62,017 nt of DNA from Phycisphaeraceae bacterium (GCA_020848195.1 JADLAP010000017.1:1-62017); one strand, 5' to 3'. Shown: positions 26,017-36,442, counted from the first letter of the stretch. Numbers and translations: made by a program. Notes: generated from the letters alone by a model not told the origin.

Positions 26017-28758
26017 GTGGCCAACATGGAAACGCCATTACGCGATCCCGAGGCGATGCTGGCGCGGCTGCGGACTCAGGAGCCGCAAACGCTGGAGAGT
26101 CATGCCGCGCGACGGGGGAAGCTGAAGATATTCTTCGGCTACGCGGCCGGCGTGGGCAAAACGTACACCATGCTGGAGTCCGCCCGCGCCGCGGCGATCA
26201 GCGGCCGGGACGTGCTGCTGGGCTACATCGAGCCGCACAACCGGCCGGAAACCGAGGCCCTGCTGCTCGGACAAGACCTGCTTCCCCAGCAGGAGATCGA
26301 CTACCGAGGCATCAGACTGCGCGAGTTCGATCTCGACGGCGCACTCCATCGCAAGCCGTCGCTGATCCTCGTGGATGAACTGGCCCACACCAACGCCGCC
26401 GGTAGCCGGCACAACAAGCGGTGGCAGGACGTGGAGGAACTGCTCGACGCGGGCATCGACGTCTGGAGCACGCTCAACGTCCAGCACATCGAGTCGCTCA
26501 ATGACATCGTGGCCCAGATCACGGGCATTGTCGTGCGGGAGACGATTCCCGACCGCACGTTTGACGAGGCGGATGAAGTGGAGCTGGTTGATCTTCCGCC
26601 GGACGAATTGCTCGAACGGGTCCAGGCCGGCAAGGTGTACATGACGGAGCAGGCCGAGCGGGCCGGCGAACGGTTTTTCCGCAAGGCGAACCTGATCGCC
26701 CTGCGCGAACTGGCCATGCGGCGCATCGCGGATCGCGTGGGACATGACGTGCAGACCGCGCGGATGGGGCACGCGCGAACGCAGGTCTGGCCCACCACCG
26801 AACGCCTGCTGGTCTGCGTCGGGCCGAGTCCCACGTCGGCCAAGGTGATCCGCACCGCCAAGCGCATGGCGTCGGCGATGCACGCGCAGTGGATCGCCGT
26901 GCATACGGAAACCGCCGCGACCGGCGGCATGGACGACCGCGCCCGGCATCGCCTCAATCAGCACCTCAAACTCGCCGAACGCCTCGGCGCGGAAACCGTC
27001 ACCATCACCGGCGAAGACGTGGCGGACGAGATCATCCGCTATGCCCAGTCGCGCAACGTGACCAAGATCGTGATCGGCAAAACGGGCCGGCCTCCGTGGC
27101 ATCGCTTCGGGCAACAATCCGTGGTCGATCGGCTCATCGCGCGAAGCGGGGATATCGACATCTACGTCATCCGCGGCGTGGAGGAGCATTTCGAGACTTC
27201 GACGCCGCGAACCGGGAAACAGCCCTGGCTCTGGCGTCCGTACATCGCCGCGGCAGGCGTGCTCGGCGTCGCCACGCTCGTGGGCATGACGATCGGCCGA
27301 TTCGGCATGACCGATCCCAACATCGTCATGACCTACCTGCTGGCCGTCGTGCTCGTGGCGGTGTGGATCGGGCGCGGTCCCGCCGTTTTCGCCTCGCTCG
27401 CTGCCGTGCTGCTCTTCAATTTCTTCTTCACCAGGCCCTACTACACGTTTTCCGTGGACAACAGCGATTACGTGTTCACCTTCATCGTCATGCTGGCGGT
27501 GGCGCTGATCGTCAGCGCGCTGACCGTGCGCATCGGCAACCAGGTCCGCCTGGCGCGCCAGCGGGAACGCCGCACGGAAGTGCAGTACCGCGTCAGCCAG
27601 GCGCTGGCCAACACCTCCGGCCGGCTGCAGATCGCCATGGCCGCCGAGGAGCATTTGACGACGATCTTCGGCGGAGAAATCGCCGTGTTCGCCGTGGAAG
27701 ACGGCGCGATGCGCCCACTGGTCAGGCGGGGCCACGGCTTTACGGAAATCCCCGCCGAACTGGAGGCGGCCCGTTGGGTGTTCGAGCACAAACAGATCGC
27801 CGGACGAGGCACCGATACCCTTCCCGCGGCGCAGGCGATGTACCTGCCGCTGCAGGGCGCGGAGGTCGCCGTCGGCGCCATCGGCTGGCGGCCGCTCAAC
27901 GACGACGATCTGCTGAGCATCGAACGCCGGCAACTGCTGGAATCCTTCGCCACTCAGATCGCCCTCGCCCTGGAACGCGATCGCCTGGCTCATGATGCCC
28001 AGCGCATCCTCGCCGAAGCCCAGGCCGAGCGCCTGCGCAGTTCGCTGCTCAGCGCCGTGTCGCACGACCTGCGCACGCCGCTGGCCGCCATCGCCGGGTC
28101 CGCCAGCGCCATGCTCGAACGGAACCATGATGACGCCACGCGCCATGACCTGCTGCGGACCATCTACGAAGAAGCCGACCGTCTGGCCCGGCTCGTGGAC
28201 AACCTGCTGCACCTGACCCGGATCGAGTCCGGCAGCCTGAAGGTGCGGAAACAGTGGCAACCGCTGGACGAAGTCGTGGGTTCAGCGCTTCACCGTGTCG
28301 AGCCGGCCTTGCGATCACGCGCGATTGAGACTTCGATCCCCGCCGACCTTGGCCTTGTTCCGCTGGATGGCCTGCTCATCGAACAGGTGCTGGTCAATCT
28401 GCTGGACAACGCCGCCAAATACACGCCCGCGGATTCGGCGGTCACGGTGTCCGCACGGCAAACCCCCGACGGCGTGGACGTCGAAATCGCCGACCGCGGC
28501 CCCGGCCTGGACGAAGCCGAACGCGAGCGGGTCTTCGACAAGTTCTACCGAAGTTGCCGCGTCTCCAGTGATCGCGGCCGAGGCGCGGGACTGGGTTTGG
28601 CCATCTGCCGCGCCATCATCCAGGCCCATGGCGGCAACATCCGCGCCTTGCCACGCGACGGCGGCGGCACACGCTTTGTCTTCACCCTCCCCATGGAAGG
28701 CCTGCCGCCCCGCATTGACACGGACATCGAGACGGAAGATGGTGCGCACCATGCCTGA
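26017..28758 (+). CDS. kdpD: Osmosensitive K+ channel sensor histidine kinase KdpD
   Basis: The 913-residue sensor has the full KdpD order. The N-terminal KdpD domain has a Walker-A motif, GYAAGVGKTYTM (about 41-52), and LVDELAHTNAAGSRHNKRWQ. A USP-like domain follows (about 265-390), with four clustered membrane helices (about 405-510), a GAF-like region, a HisKA box SHDLRTPLAAIAG (His about 683) and a HATPase (NLLDNAAKYTP, GPGLDEAE, RGAGLGLAICR). It senses low K+ or K+ need and controls KdpE phosphorylation. Translation probably starts at the GTG at 26017, 3 bp after kdpC; an ATG at 26026 is an alternative. It overlaps kdpE by 8 bp. Confidence 0.96.
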   Translation: MANMETPLRDPEAMLARLRTQEPQTLESHAARRGKLKIFFGYAAGVGKTYTMLESARAAAISGRDVLLGYIEPHNRPETEALLLGQDLLPQQEIDYRGIRLREFDLDGALHRKPSLILVDELAHTNAAGSRHNKRWQDVEELLDAGIDVWSTLNVQHIESLNDIVAQITGIVVRETIPDRTFDEADEVELVDLPPDELLERVQAGKVYMTEQAERAGERFFRKANLIALRELAMRRIADRVGHDVQTARMGHARTQVWPTTERLLVCVGPSPTSAKVIRTAKRMASAMHAQWIAVHTETAATGGMDDRARHRLNQHLKLAERLGAETVTITGEDVADEIIRYAQSRNVTKIVIGKTGRPPWHRFGQQSVVDRLIARSGDIDIYVIRGVEEHFETSTPRTGKQPWLWRPYIAAAGVLGVATLVGMTIGRFGMTDPNIVMTYLLAVVLVAVWIGRGPAVFASLAAVLLFNFFFTRPYYTFSVDNSDYVFTFIVMLAVALIVSALTVRIGNQVRLARQRERRTEVQYRVSQALANTSGRLQIAMAAEEHLTTIFGGEIAVFAVEDGAMRPLVRRGHGFTEIPAELEAARWVFEHKQIAGRGTDTLPAAQAMYLPLQGAEVAVGAIGWRPLNDDDLLSIERRQLLESFATQIALALERDRLAHDAQRILAEAQAERLRSSLLSAVSHDLRTPLAAIAGSASAMLERNHDDATRHDLLRTIYEEADRLARLVDNLLHLTRIESGSLKVRKQWQPLDEVVGSALHRVEPALRSRAIETSIPADLGLVPLDGLLIEQVLVNLLDNAAKYTPADSAVTVSARQTPDGVDVEIADRGPGLDEAERERVFDKFYRSCRVSSDRGRGAGLGLAICRAIIQAHGGNIRALPRDGGGTRFVFTLPMEGLPPRIDTDIETEDGAHHA

Positions 28759-29476
28759 TCTGCCGCGCATCCTGATCGTCGAGGACGAAGCGCCGATCGT
28801 GCGATTCCTCAAGGCTTCCCTTGCGGCCGAAGGCTACCGTCTGGATGTCGCGGAAACCGGCAAACAGGCGCTGATGATGATCCATTCACAGCCGCCGGAC
28901 CTGCTCAGCCTCGACCTGGGTCTGCCGGATATGGACGGCGCGGACATCATCGATCAGGTCCGCCAGTGGTCGCGCCTGCCCATTCTCATCCTTTCCGCCC
29001 GAGATCAGGAAAAGGACAAGATCAGCGCCCTGGACCGCGGCGCGGACGACTACCTCACCAAGCCCTTCAGCGTCGGCGAACTGCTGGCCCGACTTCGCGT
29101 GGCGCTGCGGCATCAGGCCCGACAATCGGCCGCCGGCGATCAGCCTGCCGCCCTCTTTCAGTCCGGCGATCTGCTCGTGGACCTGGACAAACGCCGCGTC
29201 ACCGTCGCCGGCGACGAGGTGCATCTGACGCCCATTGAGTATCGCCTGCTCACGGTCCTGATCGCCCACGTCGGCAAAGTGCTGACCCATCACATGCTGC
29301 TGCGCGAAGTCTGGGGCCCCGGCCACGCCGAGGAATCCCACCAGCTTCGCGTCCACATGGCCAACCTTCGCCGCAAAATCGAAATCCACCCCACCCAGCC
29401 CAGGCACATCCTCACCGAGCAGGGCGTCGGCTATCGCTTCGCCGACGCCAATCCTGAGTGTGGGCAGCAGGCGTAA
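28751..29476 (+). CDS. kdpE: Response regulator KdpE
   Basis: The 241-residue OmpR/PhoB-type regulator has a receiver domain (LIVEDEAPIVRFLKASL; phospho-Asp in LLSLDLGLPDMDG; Lys in DDYLTKPFSVGE). Its C-terminal winged helix contains HLTPIEYRLLTVLIAHVGKV and RKIEIHPTQPRHILTEQGVGYRF. With KdpD it activates the kdp promoter. The ATG at 28751 overlaps the kdpD end by 8 bp, indicating coupled translation. A longer upstream frame is an out-of-frame shadow of kdpD. This is the last gene of the operon; a 7-bp hairpin without a U-run follows. Confidence 0.95.
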   Translation: MPDLPRILIVEDEAPIVRFLKASLAAEGYRLDVAETGKQALMMIHSQPPDLLSLDLGLPDMDGADIIDQVRQWSRLPILILSARDQEKDKISALDRGADDYLTKPFSVGELLARLRVALRHQARQSAAGDQPAALFQSGDLLVDLDKRRVTVAGDEVHLTPIEYRLLTVLIAHVGKVLTHHMLLREVWGPGHAEESHQLRVHMANLRRKIEIHPTQPRHILTEQGVGYRFADANPECGQQA

Positions 29477-29627
29477 AGGCGATGGCGATGTCCTGCAAGG
29501 GACATCACCCAAGTGGCCTCACGATATCCATGGATTCGCACGGCACATTCTGCTCATCCGTAGACGTTTATCGTTGGAGAAATCAATTGGATTCCGGTCT
29601 TTCACTTGCCAAAATATTTATATGTAA

Positions 29628-29641
29628 TGTAAAAATTTACA
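29628..29641. promoter_or_regulatory. Candidate operator of the GntR/LacI-type regulator
   Basis: A TGTAAA-AA-TTTACA inverted repeat lies in a strongly AT-rich stretch 75 bp upstream of the regulator start, and a partial copy (TGTAAAAATT) follows at 29651-29660. The base composition contrasts with the GC-rich surroundings. The site probably serves autoregulation; not proven. Confidence 0.5.
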
Positions 29642-29715
29642 CTTGTGAAATGTAAAAATTGATCTTGCATGGATTTGATAATTGTGATAATATTTGTTTT
29701 ACGGTTATTAGAAGC

Positions 29716-30876
29716 ATGAATCCACTTTACGACAAATTGGAACTCAAACGGCCCAGCCCGGTTCACGAACAGATCCGTGAGCATGTCCGAGGCCTGATCG
29801 TGACGGGCCATTTGGTGCCCGGCGAGCGAATCCCTTCCGATCAGCAACTGGCTCAACGCTGGGGAACGCACCAGCCGACGGTCCATCTGGCTCTGCGCTC
29901 GCTGGTTCGGGAAGGCTTGCTGCAGCGAGTCAGTCGAGTGGGCACGTTTGTGAGGAAGCGGGAAGAGAAACTGACTTGCATCGGGATTTATTGCCGGTCG
30001 GACTTCTGGAAGGTTCCCGATGCGGCCTTCAAACGGTCCATTTACGCGGCGATCTGTGAAGAACTCAAGCGGCTGGGAATCGAGGCGCGGACATGGATCG
30101 ATCCACGCTCCGAAGATGCGTATGACCAGCCATGGCCGGAACTGTGCCATGCGGCCGAACATCGGGAAATCCAGGGCCTGATCGGCGTGCAAATCAATCC
30201 CAAGCTTCTGCAATGGCAGAACCGGTTGCCGATTCCGTATGCCTTTCTGGATTCGACGAATTATCCCAATGCGGTAGGCCACGATCTGCGGCAACTGATT
30301 GAAATGAGCCTGCGAGCATTGGTGGAGCAAGGCTGCCGCTCGGTGGGACTGATTTCCCCGATTGCCCGACAAGTCCATCCCGCGGACGGGCAAAGCCACG
30401 ACTTCGCGGGTTTCCGCGAATGGTTCGTTGATCTGGCGGGGAAGCTGGGTCTGGTCTTGCGCGAGCAGTGGATGCGGCTTTCGCCTTCCGAGGAGCAGAG
30501 CCGGCGTCAACCCCAGGAACACTTTGGATACGAGGCCTTTTTGCGGCTATGGAGTCAGGCTGAACGCCCGGACGGATTGGTCGTTTTCCCGGATACGGCC
30601 GCACGTGGCGTCATTCTGGGATTAAAGGAACATCAGGTCCGTGTGCCGCAAGACCTGAAAGTGGTCTTTCACAAGAACGAAGCGGTGGACCTGTTGTGTC
30701 CGATGCCGGCCATGTATGCCGTGACCAGCGAGCATGAAGCCGCTCGCACGCTCATCGAACAGGTGCGCAAACAGTTCCGCGGGCAATCCTGTCAGCATGT
30801 CCTATTGCCGGCCAGGCTTGAGATTCACAACGCCGGCATTCATGTCAAAAGCGAAACACTCATCTCCCCACAATGA
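29716..30876 (+). CDS. GntR-type regulator with LacI-like ligand domain (AraR-like)
   Basis: The 386-residue protein has an N-terminal GntR winged helix (about 1-75): [20 protein letters not shown], then [18 protein letters not shown]. Its C-terminal region (about 85-380) looks like a periplasmic-binding-protein/LacI sensor domain ([46 protein letters not shown]). This combination is that of AraR of Bacillus, a sugar-responsive repressor. Start 29716 is an ATG directly before the HTH; a TTG at 29659 is less likely. The gene leads a group of a pseudopilin, a secreted protein and an alpha-galactosidase-like enzyme, and probably represses them in the absence of a sugar. Confidence 0.85.
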   Translation: MNPLYDKLELKRPSPVHEQIREHVRGLIVTGHLVPGERIPSDQQLAQRWGTHQPTVHLALRSLVREGLLQRVSRVGTFVRKREEKLTCIGIYCRSDFWKVPDAAFKRSIYAAICEELKRLGIEARTWIDPRSEDAYDQPWPELCHAAEHREIQGLIGVQINPKLLQWQNRLPIPYAFLDSTNYPNAVGHDLRQLIEMSLRALVEQGCRSVGLISPIARQVHPADGQSHDFAGFREWFVDLAGKLGLVLREQWMRLSPSEEQSRRQPQEHFGYEAFLRLWSQAERPDGLVVFPDTAARGVILGLKEHQVRVPQDLKVVFHKNEAVDLLCPMPAMYAVTSEHEAARTLIEQVRKQFRGQSCQHVLLPARLEIHNAGIHVKSETLISPQ

Positions 30877-30892
30877 AGAAAGGCGCACACAC

Positions 30893-31723
30893 ATGGAATC
30901 GACTCCATTGAACAGGTCAAGGCGTGACACCCTGGTTTCCCAAACCGGCTTGCCCTGTGATCGGGCGGGCACGCGATGCGGACGGGGAAATGCTTTTACT
31001 CTCATTGAGTTGCTTGTTGTCATTTCCATCATTTCGCTGCTGATTGCCTTGCTGCTGCCCGCCTTGTCCTCGGCCCGCGAGAGCGGCCGGGCGGTGTCCT
31101 GCATGAACAATGTCCGGCAACTGCAGTTGGCGGTGCTCAGCTACATCAGCGAAATGGGCAATGGCTGGGTTCCGCCGGCGAGGGACGCCCTGTGGAGCAA
31201 CGGCCAGTACGTCATGGCGTACGATGGATTTGGTTGGGGTGCGGTGTGGAAGGGCAACTTCTTCGATCCCGGAACCGGTATCTTAAGCTGTCCGTCGGAC
31301 ACAACGACCCAGTCGGGTGTGAATTACCAGGCCTACAGCTTCACCTACGATCATTTCTTCACCAAAACATTCAACCGCAGCTACATCTGGAACAGGCACG
31401 CTGGTATCCGTAACGGCAATGGCACGTTCACGTACCCATTCTGGCGGCAGGATGAGTTGTTCAAGCCGTCCAAGGACATCCTGCTGCTATGCACGAATTG
31501 GCCGCAAGCCCCCACCACCAACGACGCGTTCTACTACGGTGAGGAGCTTTATTATGTTCTGGGTGCGGGGGCGGACAGCCAAAGCTTATATCCGCTGCTG
31601 CACACCGGGGAAACCTGCAACACGTCCTACATGGACGGCCATGCCGCCCGCATCAGCCGGCCGATTTACGTGAGTCAACTTGCGTACAACTGCGATAGCA
31701 AATCCGGCGTAGGCTGGCACTGA
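30893..31723 (+). CDS. Pseudopilin-like protein in sugar-utilisation cluster
   Basis: The 276-residue protein has an unusually long N-terminal leader of about 34 residues before the prepilin motif [20 protein letters not shown]. Glu+5 and the hydrophobic helix are present, followed by [20 protein letters not shown] and a C-terminal YMDGHAARI motif (the DG-H signature). It starts 16 bp after the regulator, so the two are likely an operon. Pseudopilins beside carbohydrate-active genes are common in planctomycetes; whether they assist surface binding or secretion of polysaccharide enzymes is unknown. The long leader may mean that the true start is further downstream, but no better ATG with a ribosome-binding site lies in frame. 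Confidence 0.85.
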   Translation: MESTPLNRSRRDTLVSQTGLPCDRAGTRCGRGNAFTLIELLVVISIISLLIALLLPALSSARESGRAVSCMNNVRQLQLAVLSYISEMGNGWVPPARDALWSNGQYVMAYDGFGWGAVWKGNFFDPGTGILSCPSDTTTQSGVNYQAYSFTYDHFFTKTFNRSYIWNRHAGIRNGNGTFTYPFWRQDELFKPSKDILLLCTNWPQAPTTNDAFYYGEELYYVLGAGADSQSLYPLLHTGETCNTSYMDGHAARISRPIYVSQLAYNCDSKSGVGWH

Positions 31724-31810
31724 GATTGTCGCCATGACTTCCCGAGTGTGAAAGTTCAACAAGCGTTTCTTTCAACCATCTTCATATTGCGTGGAATGGA
31801 AAGGGCAAAC

Positions 31811-33790
31811 ATGGTCCTCGTTCGATATGGTCTTGTCGCTCTGACGCTGTTGGTGTCGTGCGCCGCGCTGTCCCTGGCCCAAACGCCGGCTCCGGCGGTA
31901 ACGACCGATGCTGTGAAAGGTACGGAATCCACGGAAAACACGTTTGTCCGCGGCGTCTATTTCGGTTTGGCCGTCAGCGGCGTTCAGGTCAATGCGGACG
32001 AGGTCGGCAAGGATATTCCCGCGTTCCTCGATCAACTTTTCCGCGACCTGAAACAGACCTATCACTGCAACGTATTCTGGTCCAACAGCGGCGGCATGCC
32101 TGAATATATCCAGGCCCTGGACATCGCCGCCAGATATGATCTCAAGCTTTTCTGCAACGTCAGGCATATGTATGCGAGACAGAACGCCCCTCTGGAGACG
32201 GAGGCGAAGATCGACGAACTGGCCAGGCAGATCACGGATGCGTTCAAGAACAAGAAAGCCATGGGCGGATATGTGATCTGCGAGGAAGTCGGCCAGGCGG
32301 GGGTTCCGCAGATGGACTACATGCGGCAAAGACTCGAAATGTACGATCCATCCCCGGCCCATCCCACGGTCGTGAGTGAAGCAGGCGGCGCGGGCGTGAT
32401 CTACGCGTTTCGCAGCGGGTTTCGGTTCATGTGTCCTCAAGCCTATTTTTTCGCAGCGCCCAATGCGCAGTATTGCCCCAACACGCCCGCGAGTTCGCGC
32501 GACGCTTACGCCGGCATGTTGGACGGCCTGTGCGACTATTCGCGTCGAACGGGGAAAATCGCCTGGATCATGCCCCAGTCCTGCGCCGGCATCCACGGCA
32601 AATACTGGACCGACGACCAAGGCAATCTGGTCGGCGAACCCGGCTCCTACTGGAACGTCCGTATGCCGACTGTCGCCGAAATGCATTTTCAGACCTGGGA
32701 TGCCATCCGCAGCGGTTGTCGCGGCATCATCTATTTCCTGTTGATGCCGTACTCGCACCAGGGCTGGCGGCCGGACAAAGCGGTCCCGACCGAAGCGGAC
32801 AAACAAGCCTTGGCCGAGATGGAAAAAGAAACCGCATCCTACGAAGGGCGAACCGATCTGCCCCTGCTCAAGGAACGGTTCAACACCGGCGAAGCCACCA
32901 CACTGTTGCAACTGGGCGGAAAGCCCACGCGTCAAAGCCAGGCGATGGGCAAAGACTTTGCCGCCATTGAGAAACTCGAACCGCTGCTCGTGTCGTGGAA
33001 GCAGGCGACATTTCCCGTCGCCTTCGCCGACCGGCCTGCTCGGGTCAACACATTTGAGTCGCCTCTGCATCCGGGCCGGCGATTTGTCGCGGTCGTCAAC
33101 TATGACACCGCCTCCGCACAGCCCCTGCGCGTGCTGATGGCGCCCAATGCTGTCAAGGTGACGAACCTGCGCACCGGAGCGAATGTCCCCCTGGCGTCGG
33201 TCGCCACCGAACCCGGCGGACTTCAGGAGGTTGTCGTGCCGCTGGAAGCCGGGGATGGCACGGTCCTGGAGGTTGCGTTCCACGACAATCACCCAGGCAT
33301 CCTCACGTTCGAGGAAGACTTCTACCATTTCGGCAGCCCGGTGGTTCTCGAAAACCTGGAACGCGTCAACCAGTCTTATCCTTTCTTTCAGGGCGATTAC
33401 TGGGGCGTCCGTAAAACTGGCGGCGCGTCGTCTGCCTACGTGGGCCGGGCATCGGAAGGTATCGTGGCGTGCGCCAAGCTGACTCGTCTTCAGGATGTGC
33501 CCGAGCAAAACGGCCCGCTTGGCGGCAGTCTGAAGATGGCTGAACAGGGACTGTGCGACGTCTTCCTGGCTGTGGAGGGCAAGTTTCCCAAGCCCGAATC
33601 CCTGATCATCCAGTTGGTCAACGTTGACGGCAAGGAGGGAGACTGGCTCTGTTCGGACGCCTATTTTCATCCCGTCCGCATCCCGCCCAAGGATGCCGCC
33701 GGCAAGCCGGTCGCGGAAATCCGTTTCATCTTGGCCGACGATGCGCTGCTGACCCACATTCGTTGCTGGCGCGTGGAACGGAACAAGTAA
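31811..33790 (+). CDS. Secreted hypothetical protein, possibly glycoside-hydrolase-like
   Basis: The 659-residue protein has a signal peptide (MVLVRYGLVALTLLVSCAAL then SLAQ, cleavage near residue 25). Its N-terminal two thirds has a TIM-barrel-like rhythm (VFWSNSGGMPEYIQALDIAA, GYVICEEVGQAG, RSGCRGIIYFLLMPYSHQG). A C-terminal beta-rich part follows, as in carbohydrate-active enzymes. I do not recognise a named family, and no catalytic pair is certain. AAAGGG precedes the ATG at 31811; upstream in-frame starts at 31748 and 31796 would only lengthen the signal region. It lies between a pseudopilin and the GH36-like gene, so a role in degrading or binding a galactose-containing glycan is a reasonable inference. 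Confidence 0.6.
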   Translation: MVLVRYGLVALTLLVSCAALSLAQTPAPAVTTDAVKGTESTENTFVRGVYFGLAVSGVQVNADEVGKDIPAFLDQLFRDLKQTYHCNVFWSNSGGMPEYIQALDIAARYDLKLFCNVRHMYARQNAPLETEAKIDELARQITDAFKNKKAMGGYVICEEVGQAGVPQMDYMRQRLEMYDPSPAHPTVVSEAGGAGVIYAFRSGFRFMCPQAYFFAAPNAQYCPNTPASSRDAYAGMLDGLCDYSRRTGKIAWIMPQSCAGIHGKYWTDDQGNLVGEPGSYWNVRMPTVAEMHFQTWDAIRSGCRGIIYFLLMPYSHQGWRPDKAVPTEADKQALAEMEKETASYEGRTDLPLLKERFNTGEATTLLQLGGKPTRQSQAMGKDFAAIEKLEPLLVSWKQATFPVAFADRPARVNTFESPLHPGRRFVAVVNYDTASAQPLRVLMAPNAVKVTNLRTGANVPLASVATEPGGLQEVVVPLEAGDGTVLEVAFHDNHPGILTFEEDFYHFGSPVVLENLERVNQSYPFFQGDYWGVRKTGGASSAYVGRASEGIVACAKLTRLQDVPEQNGPLGGSLKMAEQGLCDVFLAVEGKFPKPESLIIQLVNVDGKEGDWLCSDAYFHPVRIPPKDAAGKPVAEIRFILADDALLTHIRCWRVERNK

Positions 33791-33886
33791 CGAAAGCATG
33801 TGAATGCATCGTTTCGTGGGAAGCTCCAACTTGTTCGTTGGAGTGACGCCGTCACCGTGAATATGACTCGCCGAGACCGACAAGCC

Positions 33887-35971
33887 ATGAATAAGCATGC
33901 ATCGACATTCATGAACATCATGATGGATTTCACATCAGGGGCGTCGGGGGCAGGGGGGCAGTGGACGCTTTCCTGCGGCGATCTTTCCCGACTCGCCGGT
34001 TGTCGGGCGCGGCTGGTGTGGCGATATGCCGGAGAGGAAGCCTGGCGGGACGAGTATTTGCCGTTGCCGCACATCGCGGGATCTTTGATGAAATTCAGTT
34101 TGCGCGTCTCTGCCGCGGAACTTGTCATCCAAGGCCGCAAACTCGCCCACGGGGGCTGGAAACTTGGCGGGCGATTGACCAACACCAGTGACCGTTCGAT
34201 CGAGCTGGCGCGGTTCCACTATCTCGATGGCAGGATGGAATCTTACGAGGACGTCACGTTGCTGCGTCTGATTCCCAAGCAGGATCAAACCGAATGCTGG
34301 GTCCGAATGGGGCGGGAAGAACCGCCCATCCGAACCGTGCAAGGCCATCCGGAATATTGGTGGAATCGTTCTTCCGCCGAGAGTCTGTTGCCCGACCCGA
34401 TCTACGATGAACCGAACTGGTCCTGCGGCATGGACTGCGGTGTATTCCTGCGGGCTCTCGCAGGCCCGGCATGGATCATTGGCGCAACCGACCCCGGCAT
34501 TGCATTCGGTGAGATTGGCCTACGTACCGCCGGGGCGGACGCCGGCCACTTCTACGTCGGCCAACTGCTGGACAACATCCTCTTGGATCCGGGAGAAACA
34601 CGGGAATTGGAACGAATGCACATCCTGGCGGGCGATTGGCTGCAAGGCCTGCGACACTGGGCCAAGGTCTGCGCCAAGTCGCTGGGTTCTCCATCCAGGC
34701 CGCGTCCTTTAACCGGCTTTTGCTCCTGGTACCGCAACTTCGCCCAGTTCACCACGACGGACATCGACCAGGCCATTGAGCAGTTCGCCCAGTTGCCCAT
34801 TCCTCCGGGTGGGCGCATGATCCAGATTGACGACGGCTTTCAGCGAATTCCCGGCGACTGGCAACCCAACGCGCGATATCCGGCTCAATGGTGGGCGCAA
34901 TTGCCCCGCCGGATTGCCGCCAGCGGCTCAATCCCCGCGCTCTGGCTGGCGCCGATGACCGTGCAGGACAGCCATCCCATCGTCGCCGAACACCCGCAAT
35001 GGTTTGCCCGTTTGCCCGACGGTCGATATGCCATCACGCAGATGAGTTGGGGCTGGTGCAATGATCCGAACTGGAAATTCGCCCAGGCCGGCGGCCATCT
35101 CTCCTACAACCTCGATCCCGATCACCCCGGCGCGCAAGCCTTCATTCGCTCCTTCCTGCAGGATGCCGTCGCCGCGGGCTGGCGGGCATTCAAGATGGAT
35201 TTTAACGCCTATTGCTTCAACGCACGGATGACGTTCGATCGTCGCAAGACGACGTTCCAGACATTGCGCGACCAGTACCGGCTTTTCCGCGAAACCATCG
35301 GCTCCGATTGTCTGCTCAACGCCTGCGGCGGCAATCCGTGGCGGTTCACCGTGGGCCTGGTCGATTCCGCGCGCATCGCACCGGACATGGTCGGCAACTG
35401 GAACACCATTCGTCAGCTCTTGCCGACAGTGCTGCTTCGCATGGCCGCCACCAACGGCATCTGGTGGTCAGCTGACCCGGATGTGTTCTACATGCGCGGG
35501 AAAAGCACCACCATCACCGGCTCGTATTTCGATCCCGTGACGCTATCCACATCGGCCGAAGAACAGACGATGTTGCTGACCGCCATCGGGATGATGGGCG
35601 GCATGCTGTACACATCCGACCTGCCCTCGGAATGGACCGAACAGGCCCGTCAGCAGGTGCTGGCGTTCTGGAGCGATCGGCAACCGCAGCCGGCAACCAA
35701 CCCGCGACTCGTCATGGACGAAAACACGTTTCAGGTTCGCGCCTGCCGGACGGATGCCGTAGCGGGAAAAAGCTCCGTGGTTCGTTGTGCATTGTTCAAC
35801 TGGAGCGACCAGACCACCGAGGTGAGCGTGAGCCTGGCGGAACTGGGCTTGGATGAAACCGGGCCCTGGAGCCTTCAGCACACGGACAGCCCCGTGGCAT
35901 TGGTGGATGGCACACTGATCTGCACCCAGCCGGCACACAGCGTGCGCACCGCCTTGCTGGAACGACAATGA
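33887..35971 (+). CDS. Alpha-galactosidase-like glycoside hydrolase (GH36/clan D type)
   Basis: About 694 residues without a clear signal peptide. A beta-sandwich region (about 1-250) precedes a (beta/alpha)8 domain beginning GFCSWYRNFAQFTTTDIDQA. The motif MIQIDDGFQRIPGDW is the conserved IDDGW-type segment, PALWLAPM the WxxP segment, and RAFKMDFNAYC carries the likely nucleophile Asp in KxDF. A later TVLLRMAATNGIWWSADPDV supplies the second half of the barrel, and a C-terminal beta domain ends about residue 690. Clan GH-D enzymes remove alpha-linked galactose; a related specificity cannot be excluded. The start is uncertain: in-frame ATGs occur at 33863, 33887, 33911 and 33920 and none has a strong ribosome-binding site. 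It is the last gene of the regulator-led cluster. Confidence 0.8.
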   Translation: MNKHASTFMNIMMDFTSGASGAGGQWTLSCGDLSRLAGCRARLVWRYAGEEAWRDEYLPLPHIAGSLMKFSLRVSAAELVIQGRKLAHGGWKLGGRLTNTSDRSIELARFHYLDGRMESYEDVTLLRLIPKQDQTECWVRMGREEPPIRTVQGHPEYWWNRSSAESLLPDPIYDEPNWSCGMDCGVFLRALAGPAWIIGATDPGIAFGEIGLRTAGADAGHFYVGQLLDNILLDPGETRELERMHILAGDWLQGLRHWAKVCAKSLGSPSRPRPLTGFCSWYRNFAQFTTTDIDQAIEQFAQLPIPPGGRMIQIDDGFQRIPGDWQPNARYPAQWWAQLPRRIAASGSIPALWLAPMTVQDSHPIVAEHPQWFARLPDGRYAITQMSWGWCNDPNWKFAQAGGHLSYNLDPDHPGAQAFIRSFLQDAVAAGWRAFKMDFNAYCFNARMTFDRRKTTFQTLRDQYRLFRETIGSDCLLNACGGNPWRFTVGLVDSARIAPDMVGNWNTIRQLLPTVLLRMAATNGIWWSADPDVFYMRGKSTTITGSYFDPVTLSTSAEEQTMLLTAIGMMGGMLYTSDLPSEWTEQARQQVLAFWSDRQPQPATNPRLVMDENTFQVRACRTDAVAGKSSVVRCALFNWSDQTTEVSVSLAELGLDETGPWSLQHTDSPVALVDGTLICTQPAHSVRTALLERQ

Positions 35972-36018
35972 CATCGCGCCGATTGACATCAACTCTGCCG
36001 TCAAACCTGAAGGCCGTT

Positions 36019-36117
36019 GCATTTGAATTTTCCACCTCTCCCTTTCTGGTTGAGGCCGGGTGGGAGTTCGGCGATCGATCACGTTTTGCCCACGATTTGA
36101 CGTGCCGGTTCACCACG
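36019..36117 (-). repeat. Dispersed intergenic repeat B, copy 2
   Basis: Read on the minus strand, this roughly 99-bp block is clearly related to 50979-51074. Shared parts include CCGGCACGT, GCAAAACGT, ATCGATCGCCG versus ATTGATCGCCG, and AAAGGGAGAGG. About 60-70 per cent of positions match by eye, including the order of all these pieces. It lies 48 bp past the alpha-galactosidase-like stop. Confidence 0.7.
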
Positions 36118-36442
36118 GTGGTGGGCATCCATCCCGCCGCCAGCCCCAACGGCGAAGTTGTTTTCGTCTCTGGCTCTCGTTGACCGCTACACGCGGAGCC
36201 TGCGAGTGTCGCGGAGCTTCGCCGGACAAGGGCCGGACCTGGACGCGCCGAGCCGGCAGGAAGTTCGCAAGACCGGAACGAGCGCCGAAAGCGCTTGCCC
36301 TGCGCTTGCCTGGAACCCCCGCGCAGGCGTGCCCAAACCTGCACAAACGGGGGATTCGGCGAGAATGACGCCGGCGACGGGTGTAAGTGAAAACTTCCGT
36401 ATTTCCGCGGAAAACACGCACATTTCCCGCGATCCGTCCATT
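36118..36442. other. Unassigned intergenic region
   Basis: The remainder of the 471-bp gap between the alpha-galactosidase-like gene and tRNA-Ile2 shows no convincing ORF with a ribosome-binding site. A TTCCGCGGAA palindrome lies near 36409-36418, on the 3' side of the tRNA, without a clear U-run. Confidence 0.4.

Noticed and set aside
29487-29506. A terminator after kdpE (GATGTCC...GGACATC)
   Set aside because: The stem is only 7 bp and is not followed by a U-run, so it cannot be called an intrinsic terminator.
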